Assembly (NCBI RefSeq): GCF_002019855.1
Contig: NZ_CM007717.1
Span: forward strand, 8,069,750 to 8,133,749
DNA: 64,000 bases
Reading direction: 5' to 3'
DNA from: Streptomyces antibioticus
GTDB lineage: Bacteria > Actinomycetota > Actinomycetes > Streptomycetales > Streptomycetaceae
A program made the position numbers and the translations under genes. Under the pieces are notes generated by a model that saw only the letters and a program-made list of their open reading frames with translations, was not told where the DNA came from and did no database searches. Positions 60,633-64,000 of the stretch are shown here, piece by piece; positions within the stretch are counted from its first letter, which is position 1, and each line of letters opens with the position of its first letter.

Positions 60633-61904
60633 GTGAGCGAAAACTTAAAGCGCGACCGCGACCGCGATAGCTGTGGCTGGCCGACGCCGTCGGAGGCGGC
60701 ACGGGAGGTGATCCGGCGCGGCGCCGAGCAGGCCCTCGACCCCCGTCCGGAATGGCTCGCCGAGCTGTTCGACGCGGTCGTGCACAGCGAGCGCACGGAG
60801 CCGGCGTACACCGATCCCGTCCTCCAGGAAGGCGCGCGCCGGGCCAACCTGTCCAACCTGCTCCACTGGGCCGCCGCCAACGTGCGCGACCCGGGCGCGA
60901 GGGTGAGCGCGAACCGCAGCCCCGACCTCCTCGAAGCCAAGCGCGACATGGTCCGCCGGGGCCTCGACGAGACCGCCCTGGAGACCTGGCGCCGCGGCCA
61001 GAACGTGGCGTGGCGCCGCTGGATGGAGATCTGCTTCGGCCTCACGGACGACCAGGCCGTCCTCCACGAGGTCCTGGCCGTGACGTCGCGTTCGATCTCC
61101 GCCTTCATCGACGACACCGTCGCCGCCGTCGCCGAGACCATCAGGGCCGAACGCCACGACCTCACCCGCGGCACCCACCCCGAACGCCTCGCGACGGTCT
61201 CCCTCCTCCTCGAAGGCGCGCCCGTCTCGCGCGAGACCGCGGAGACCCGACTCGGCTACCGGCTGACCGGGCACCACCTCGGAGCGATCGTCTGGGGACA
61301 CGACGTACCCGGGGACCGGCTCGAGAACGCGGCCGAACTCCTCCTCACGGCGACCGGTGCAACCGGCCGCCTGACCGTCCTCGCCACCGGCTCCTCGCTC
61401 TGGCTGTGGCTCCCGGTCCCCACCGCGCCACGCTCGGACGAACTGAATGCCGCCTTCACCACCGTGCCCTCGGTCCACGTCGCCGTCGGACACCCCCGGC
61501 TCGGCCTCGACGGCTTCCGGCAGACACACCTCGAAGCCGCCACCGTCCAGCGCATGATGGCCCGCCTCGCCACCTCCCGCCGCGCGGGCACCTACGCCGA
61601 CACCCAACTGGTCGCCCTGCTCAGCCACGACGTTGCCGAGGCCGACCGCTTCATCGACGACACCCTGGGTGACCTCGTCCACGCGGACCCCGACCTCGCC
61701 CTGACCCTGCGCACCTACCTCGACGAACAGTGCAACGCCGCCCGCGTCGCCGAACGCCTCCACACCCACCGCAACACCGTGGTACGCCGCCTCACCCGCT
61801 GCGACGAACTCCTCCCACGCCCCACCACCGACGACCCGGTAGGCATCGGCGCGGCCCTCCACCTCCTCGCGTGGCGCGGGGCTCGGGGCGCCGATCAACC
61901 CTGA
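60633..61904 (+). CDS. PucR/CdaR-type transcriptional regulator
   Basis: 423 aa from a GTG. The helical N-terminal two-thirds includes RPEWLAELFDAVVHSERTEP and RRGQNVAWRRWMEICFGLTD; a GGDEF-like middle carries HLGAIVWGHDVPGDRLENAA. The C-terminal PucR helix-turn-helix is LRTYLDEQCNAARVAERLHT followed by HRNTVVRRLTRCDELL (about 370-405). It is divergent from the hydrolase/SDR genes with a 114-bp gap, so it is the likely regulator of that pair. Its 3' end overlaps the next gene by 10 bases. Confidence 0.87.
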   Translation: MSENLKRDRDRDSCGWPTPSEAAREVIRRGAEQALDPRPEWLAELFDAVVHSERTEPAYTDPVLQEGARRANLSNLLHWAAANVRDPGARVSANRSPDLLEAKRDMVRRGLDETALETWRRGQNVAWRRWMEICFGLTDDQAVLHEVLAVTSRSISAFIDDTVAAVAETIRAERHDLTRGTHPERLATVSLLLEGAPVSRETAETRLGYRLTGHHLGAIVWGHDVPGDRLENAAELLLTATGATGRLTVLATGSSLWLWLPVPTAPRSDELNAAFTTVPSVHVAVGHPRLGLDGFRQTHLEAATVQRMMARLATSRRAGTYADTQLVALLSHDVAEADRFIDDTLGDLVHADPDLALTLRTYLDEQCNAARVAERLHTHRNTVVRRLTRCDELLPRPTTDDPVGIGAALHLLAWRGARGADQP

Positions 61905-62425
61905 GACTCAGGGCGAGCCCGGTGCCACGCCTCCTCGAAGTCGGTGGAGTCGATCTCCATGGACGCATACTGCGGGTCATACAGGTCGAAGGGCGGGTTG
62001 AACGGACAGTCCTCCTCGGTCGTCTTCACGGCACCACCGTCCGGACCGACTTCGACCTGCCGCAATCGCCGCCCGTCCGGACCGAACTCCATCAGATACA
62101 CGGCTTCGTCGCCGTCCTCCTGGCCGCGCAAGTACACACGGTCCCGACCTGCCAGGACGCCGAACCCGGGCTGACCGCGCTGCGCGTCGCGCTGGGCGCG
62201 GAAATCGGACAGTGGGTTGGGGTCCGGCGCGTCGAGGTGGACCTCTTCCAAGGCCCAGGTCTCGGCGCGTTCGACGGTCTCCGGGGTGGTGACCACCTTG
62301 ACCTCGGCGCAGGCAAGGACGATCTCCTCCGCCGACTCGGCCCACACCCACCACCACAGGCCCCCCATCCCGTAGTCGTGAAGGACCAGATGGCGCGTCT
62401 TCCCAACCTCACCCAGATGATTCAC
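61895..62425 (-). CDS. Hypothetical cytoplasmic protein
   Basis: 176 aa; family not recognised. The N-terminal half is Trp-rich (VLHDYGMGGLWWWVWAESAE), then EIVLACAEVKVVTTPETVER, with an acidic C-terminal part (DPQYASMEIDSTDFEEAWHR). There is no signal peptide or membrane segment. It is convergent with the PucR gene, overlapping 10 bases at the stops. The acidic, compact form with a WWW strand resembles small SUKH/immunity-like proteins, but the match is too weak to name. Confidence 0.6.
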   Translation of the reverse strand: MNHLGEVGKTRHLVLHDYGMGGLWWWVWAESAEEIVLACAEVKVVTTPETVERAETWALEEVHLDAPDPNPLSDFRAQRDAQRGQPGFGVLAGRDRVYLRGQEDGDEAVYLMEFGPDGRRLRQVEVGPDGGAVKTTEEDCPFNPPFDLYDPQYASMEIDSTDFEEAWHRARPESQG

Positions 62426-62540
62426 AAGGCGTGAGCCTACGTGCGGGTACGCCGAAACGGCGGCCCCGGGGTCGGGGGCGCCGTTGTCATGCGTGGTGCG
62501 TGGTGCGTGGTGCGTGGTGGTGCTGTGTGGCTGGGTTGGT

Positions 62541-62954
62541 TTAGTACCAGCCGTGGGTCTGCCAGAAGTTCCAGGCGGCGACGGGGCTGCCGTAGCGGGA
62601 GTTCATGTAGTCGAGGCCCCACTTGATCTGGGTGGCGGGGTTGGTCTTCCAGTCGGAGCCGGCAGAAGCCATCTTCGAGGCGGGCAGGGCCTGGACCAGG
62701 CCGTAGGCGCCGGAGGAGGCGTTGGTGGCCTTGACGTTCCAGCCGCTCTCGTGGCTGACGATGTTGGAGAAGGCCTTGTACTGCGCGGCGTCCGGGATCA
62801 TCTTGTGCGCGATCGCCTGAGCGCTGGACGCGGAGGAGGTCGCCGCGTGGGCGGGGGCCGCGGTCATGGCGATGCCGGCGGAGGCGGCAACGAGGGCGAC
62901 GGCGGTGACGGCCTTCTTCGGGCTGGCGATGCGGCGGATGACGGAGACGGACAC
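62541..62954 (-). CDS. Small secreted transglycosylase-like (SLT) protein
   Basis: 137 aa. The signal peptide (SPKKAVTAVALVAASAGIAM, AHA cleavage near 37) is followed by one SLT-type domain: catalytic-Glu segment FSNIVSHESGWNVKATNASS, then GAYGLVQALPASKM, then NPATQIKWGLDYMNSRYGSP and the terminal AAWNFWQTHGWY. It is a minimal peptidoglycan lytic enzyme of the type abundant in Streptomyces. GTG start with AAGG six bases upstream. A long structured leader precedes it. Confidence 0.9.
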   Translation of the reverse strand: MSVSVIRRIASPKKAVTAVALVAASAGIAMTAAPAHAATSSASSAQAIAHKMIPDAAQYKAFSNIVSHESGWNVKATNASSGAYGLVQALPASKMASAGSDWKTNPATQIKWGLDYMNSRYGSPVAAWNFWQTHGWY

Positions 62955-63318
62955 AGAGAACCTTTTTCTTCGGGGACGTTGCCATCGCTCGCATGTGAGT
63001 CACGTGGTGGTGTCTGCATGCGTCGGCGCCGAGGCCCGGGGGGCTTGTCGGCGCCGTGCGACGTCGTCCAGATAAGCACCCCGGACAGGCGTCCGCAATG
63101 ACCCCTTTTGCTAGTTGTGGTCGTATTCGCCGACCCGACCGCCTGTGTGAGCTGGCTCTCAATGTGCAGGTCAGGGCGGGTTATGGCATGCTCATGGCGT
63201 CCGAAATATCCCACTAGGCCGGATCGTAGGTGATGTGGGTCATGTGGGGTGCTTCACCGGTCAACGGCCTCGAACCGCGGGTCAGGGTGAGCGCCGTCAC
63301 CCTGACCCGAGATCACGA
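62955..63318. other. 364-bp gap: leader/promoter of the SLT gene
   Basis: No supported gene. It contains the hairpin at 63,024-63,056 and, further upstream on the minus strand, a GTCC...GGAC stem around a purine-rich loop (63,074-63,094). I looked for the c-di-AMP (ydaO) riboswitch core known upstream of Streptomyces cell-wall hydrolases and did not find it. Confidence 0.5.
63024..63056 (-). promoter_or_regulatory. Hairpin in the SLT-gene leader
   Basis: Arms CGGCGCCGA and TCGGCGCCG are perfectly complementary over 9 bp with a 15-base GC-rich loop, 70 bp upstream of the GTG. It could be a leader structure affecting stability or translation, or a transcription attenuator. Confidence 0.4.
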
Positions 63319-64000
63319 CTACTCGTCGCGCAGTTCCGCCGCCAGCGCGGCCAGTGCCTCCGTCTCCTCCTTGTGCCCCAGCGCGGACAGGCGGTCGATC
63401 GCCGCGTCGAGGCGGGCGAGGGCGGGCCCCGGCCGTTCCAGGTGGAAGCCCTCCACGGCGGCGGCAAGACGGACGCACTCCGCCCACTCGACGGCCTGGT
63501 CACCGCCTTCCGGGCCCGGCTCGCCGAGCAGGCCGAGGGCCTTGTCCAGGGCCGTCAGGGCGTCCTCGTGCTCACCGGCGTACGCGTTGACCCGGCCGTA
63601 CTCGTAGGCGAGGGCCGCGTCGAGGGGGCGGCCGTGGGCCTGGTAGCCCGCGGCGCGCGCCTCGTCCGCGATCCGGCCCGCGTCGGTGAGGAAGGCGAGG
63701 GCGTCGGCGAGGCCGTCGGGGCCCTGTGCCCGCGCCTGGAGGCGGGCCAGCTCGCGCAACGCGCTGCTGAGCGACTCGTAGCGCGCGTCCCGCGCGTGGG
63801 CGGCCAGTGCCTGGTCCACGACCTCGCGGGCCCGGCCGAACTCGCCCGACTCGCCGAGCAGTACGGCCGTCTCCGCCGCGATCATGGCATGGCTGCCGGG
63901 GTCGTCGTCCCAGCCGGCCGATGAGGCGGCCAGGGCGATGAACTCCGCCGTGGCGGCCTTGAGATCGTCGCCCGCGTGCAGGGCGCGGGCGCGCGTCAGA
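63319..64000 (-). CDS. TPR-like helical protein (5' truncated by window)
   Basis: 226 residues visible; the frame is open to the window edge, so the start lies beyond it. It is entirely alpha-helical with TPR-like repeats (ETAVLLGESGEFGRAREVVD; YEYGRVNAYAGEHEDALTAL, with W/L-G-Y-A-like spacing). No other domain is visible. The C-terminus is RLSALGHKEETEALAALAAE. It probably mediates protein-protein contact; the missing N-terminal half may carry a further domain. Confidence 0.65.
   Translation of the reverse strand, partial: LTRARALHAGDDLKAATAEFIALAASSAGWDDDPGSHAMIAAETAVLLGESGEFGRAREVVDQALAAHARDARYESLSSALRELARLQARAQGPDGLADALAFLTDAGRIADEARAAGYQAHGRPLDAALAYEYGRVNAYAGEHEDALTALDKALGLLGEPGPEGGDQAVEWAECVRLAAAVEGFHLERPGPALARLDAAIDRLSALGHKEETEALAALAAELRDE

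Noticed and set aside
62955..63234. ydaO (c-di-AMP) riboswitch before the SLT gene
   Set aside because: The conserved core could not be found on the minus strand.

Overview
The window is very GC-rich actinobacterial DNA with strong third-position G/C bias and frequent GTG starts. SAV_2336-type proteins, VMAP/NACHT conflict genes, tandem-domain universal stress proteins, a PadR/acyl-CoA dehydrogenase pair and an oleate hydratase all point to Streptomyces or a close relative. Accessory gene content suggests a chromosome arm. All calls rest on reading the sequence; no database search was run.

Layout. (1) 1-19.4 kb is a redox/dormancy-type metabolic cluster: a GNAT/acyl-CoA synthetase, flavodoxin, zinc alcohol dehydrogenase, XRE-PNPOx fusion, oleate hydratase, AdhE, two CBS proteins, pyruvate phosphate dikinase, two universal stress proteins, and a HAD phosphatase coupled to a GH65 phosphorylase. 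Five upstream regions carry a 14-bp GGGMC-N4-GKCCC dyad with the geometry of the DevR/DosR box, so much of the cluster may be one oxygen/redox-responsive regulon. (2) 19.5-21.2 kb holds a complete 1,475-bp IS5-family element that carries a 160-aa passenger gene. It interrupts a small membrane-protein gene, and removing the element with one CTAG copy restores that frame. (3) 21.2-37.8 kb is a conflict/defence-type island. A minus-strand block encodes a kinase-like/NACHT giant protein, a VMAP protein with an N-terminal effector-associated domain, a vWA-like SAV_2336 protein, a MoxR ATPase, a second vWA-like protein fused to NB-ARC, a leaderless periplasmic-binding-fold protein, a CdiI-type immunity protein and a P-loop kinase. 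A membrane-anchored SMODS-associated-type NUDIX gene diverges from its head. (4) 38-47.4 kb is a mixed accessory region: a polysaccharide deacetylase, an Imm1-like orphan immunity protein, a YdcF-like protein, an intracellular trypsin-fold peptidase divergent from an amidohydrolase, an MFS exporter, a decayed stretch and a kinase-like protein. (5) 47.6-64 kb is saprophytic and housekeeping: a secreted GH31 with two CBM35-like modules, PadR with acyl-CoA dehydrogenase, KatG, a GH92 mannosidase behind a LacI-type palindrome, SDR plus alpha/beta hydrolase divergent from a PucR regulator, a small secreted transglycosylase-like protein and a TPR-like protein cut by the window end.

How the genes fit together. 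In the first region AdhE and the zinc ADH can dispose of reductant, PPDK can interconvert pyruvate and PEP, and GH65 plus a beta-phosphoglucomutase-like HAD can phosphorolyse an alpha-linked disaccharide. Stress proteins of the USP and CBS type accompany them, which is a plausible survival programme under low oxygen. In the third region MoxR + vWA + VMAP form the ternary core described for NTP-dependent conflict systems. The NACHT and NB-ARC STAND NTPases would be the sensor/switch arms and the NUDIX a possible nucleotide-acting effector; which component kills or senses cannot be told from sequence alone.
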